Below, piece after piece: positions 6,125 to 7,103 of a DNA stretch of 7,103 nt (positions are counted from its first letter, which is position 1; each line of letters begins with the position of its first letter). The stretch comes from Chloroflexota bacterium (lineage in GTDB: Bacteria > Chloroflexota > FW602-bin22 > JAMCYS01). The stretch covers positions 1 to 7,103 of the forward strand of contig JAJZQK010000162.1 in NCBI GenBank assembly GCA_021847625.1, read 5' to 3'. The notes beneath the pieces are model-generated. The model was not told the origin of the DNA. It ran no database searches and saw only the letters and a program-made list of their open reading frames with translations. The translations under genes and the position numbers were made by a program.

Positions 6125-6949
6125 ATGGCTTTTGGCGCAATTGACTTCACCGGCAAGGTGGCCCTTGTCACGGCAGGCGGCGCAAATGGCGGCATCGGAC
6201 ACGCCATCGCGGTTGCCCTTGCCCGCTGCCATGCTGACGTACTGGTGGGTGATATCGACATCGAAGGTGCCAAGGCGACGGCGGACGAAGTTCGTGCGCT
6301 AGGACGACGAGGAGCAGCTGTGACCTGCGATATGGGTCGTGACGTCGAGATTCTGCGCGCTTTTGAGTACCTCGACCAGGAGTTTGGACAAGTGGACATC
6401 CTGGTGAACAATGCCGGAATCGGCAAGCACGAGCATCCGGAAGAGGTGAACCTGGAAACGTGGAACCGAATCATGGCGGTCAACATAACGGGCCAGTTCC
6501 TGGCTGCGCGTGAAGCCGGCCGCAGAATGATCAGACAAGGCCACGGCGGATCTATCGTCAACATTAGCTCCATTGCCGGCAGCTCCGCCCTGGGACGGGG
6601 CAACTTCGTCTACAGCATATCCAAGGGAGCTGTCAACCAGTTCACCCGTGAGTTGGCGGTGGAGTGGGCCCACCACGGTATCAGGGTCAACGCCATTCAA
6701 CCCGCGCAGGTGATGACGCCAGCAATGCGCAATCTGCTGGCGAACCCCAAATTCAACAGCGACAGTCTGCACGCTCGCTTCCTGGTGGGCATACCGATGA
6801 ACCGTCTGGGTGAGCCAGAGGACATAGCCGGAGCAGCCATCTTCCTGGCCTCCGATCTAGCCCGGTGGATCACCGGTGCGATTCTCCCTGTCGATGGGGG
6901 CAACCTGGCCCTCAATGCTGGCGGTAGCCACACCTGGCCATCGGACTGA
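6125..6949 (+). CDS. Short-chain dehydrogenase/reductase (SDR), classical type
   Basis: Cytosolic NAD(P)-dependent oxidoreductase of 274 aa. The Rossmann-fold N-terminus has a glycine-rich loop at 16-25 (TAGGANGGIG), longer than the usual TGxxxGxG. Asp43 and Asp45 at the end of beta-strand 2 (VLVGDIDIEG) favour NAD over NADP. NNAG is at 95-98, the structural Asn at 120 (AVNITG), catalytic Ser149 in NISSIAG and Tyr163/Lys167 in YSISK. The C-terminal part, VNAIQPAQVMTP and ITGAILPVDGGN, is typical. ATG 6125 was chosen because the family fold starts there; the longer frame to 6044 overlaps the aldolase. A G-rich stretch (6110-6114) is a modest ribosome site. It lies 16 bp after the aldolase and is almost certainly co-transcribed. 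Oxidation of a sugar acid, hydroxy acid or aldol fragment alcohol is plausible; the substrate is unassigned. Confidence 0.95.
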   Translation: MAFGAIDFTGKVALVTAGGANGGIGHAIAVALARCHADVLVGDIDIEGAKATADEVRALGRRGAAVTCDMGRDVEILRAFEYLDQEFGQVDILVNNAGIGKHEHPEEVNLETWNRIMAVNITGQFLAAREAGRRMIRQGHGGSIVNISSIAGSSALGRGNFVYSISKGAVNQFTRELAVEWAHHGIRVNAIQPAQVMTPAMRNLLANPKFNSDSLHARFLVGIPMNRLGEPEDIAGAAIFLASDLARWITGAILPVDGGNLALNAGGSHTWPSD

Positions 6950-6954
6950 CTCTC

Positions 6955-6973
6955 GGGGCCCTACTGTAGCCCC
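6955..6973 (+). other. Small hairpin between SDR and the next E1 alpha
   Basis: GGGG (6955-6958) can pair with CCCC (6970-6973), and inside it CTAC with GTAG, with two C bases bulged on the left. The following TGTTACTTTATG is only mildly T-rich. It may be a weak attenuator or processing stem, or chance. With a 45-bp gap, the downstream gene is still probably on the same transcript. Confidence 0.28.
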
Positions 6974-6994
6974 TGTTACTTTATGAGAGGAGGA

Positions 6995-7103
6995 ATGCCC
7001 GACGTGGAAGCGCTTGATAACGAATACGAAGGGCAAAAAGGGTTAGACAGATCTAGGCTCCTTTCGCTCTATCGCCAGATGCTGCTCATCAGGTATTCGG
7101 AGG
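6995..7103 (+). CDS. 2-oxo acid dehydrogenase E1 alpha subunit, N-terminal part (second copy)
   Basis: Only the first 36 codons are present before the window ends. LLSLYRQMLLIRYSE lines up with LLGMYRQMTRIRKFE of the left-arm E1 alpha, the conserved first helix of the family, so this looks like a second E1 alpha that begins another dehydrogenase set. The N-terminal tail (MPDVEALDNEYEGQKG) differs from the left copy, so it is not a simple recent duplicate. The start is unsettled: AGGAGG (6988-6993) is only 1 nt from ATG 6995 but 10 nt from an in-frame GTG at 7004; an ATG at 6983 is also in frame but has no ribosome site. It lies 45 bp after the SDR. E1 beta and E2 partners, if present, lie outside the window. 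Confidence 0.8.
   Translation, partial: MPDVEALDNEYEGQKGLDRSRLLSLYRQMLLIRYSE

Noticed and set aside
5944..6603. Minus-strand ORF of 219 codons opposite the aldolase and SDR
   Set aside because: It has no domain signature and lies antisense to two clear genes, crossing their junction.
1..7103. CRISPR arrays, tRNA or rRNA genes, insertion sequences, phage genes
   Set aside because: I saw no regularly spaced repeats, RNA-gene cores, transposase motifs or terminal inverted repeats; the window is filled by metabolic genes.

Overview
This is a compact stretch of bacterial catabolic genes. It carries two divergent gene arms that diverge from a 300-bp control region (about 5038-5337). Moderately high GC, short gaps and Shine-Dalgarno-led genes point to a free-living heterotrophic bacterium. 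I see no marker that fixes the phylum, and I make no taxonomic call.

Left arm (minus strand, read from 5037 down to 110): a GntR/FCD-family regulator, then the E1 alpha, E1 beta and E2 subunits of a thiamine-diphosphate-dependent 2-oxo acid dehydrogenase complex of the acetoin/pyruvate type. After a 135-bp gap comes an HpcH/HpaI-family class II pyruvate aldolase. The E1-E2 genes are 42-58 bp apart and are probably one transcript. No E3 (dihydrolipoamide dehydrogenase) gene is in the window.

Right arm (plus strand, from 5338 to the edge): a second HpcH/HpaI aldolase paralog, a short-chain dehydrogenase/reductase (SDR) 16 bp downstream, and the first ~36 codons of another E1 alpha subunit cut by the window end. 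The right arm therefore seems to begin a second dehydrogenase set, so the locus has a roughly mirrored content: aldolase plus 2-oxo acid dehydrogenase on both sides of one regulator.

Control region: two back-to-back sigma70-like promoters, each with a perfect TTGACA -35 and a 17-bp spacer, one firing each way. A perfect 6-1-6 palindrome covers the minus-strand -35. A 10/11 inverted repeat lies just downstream of the plus-strand start. These are natural candidates for the GntR regulator's operators.

Working model (inference): the regulator senses a small organic acid; the aldolases split a 2-oxo-4-hydroxy acid into pyruvate (or a homologue) plus an aldehyde; the SDR performs a redox step on the substrate or a fragment; and the E1/E2 complexes oxidise the 2-oxo acid (or an acyloin) to an acyl-CoA. 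The true substrate cannot be read from the sequence. The genes all belong to known families; the possible novelty lies in the combination and the mirrored layout.
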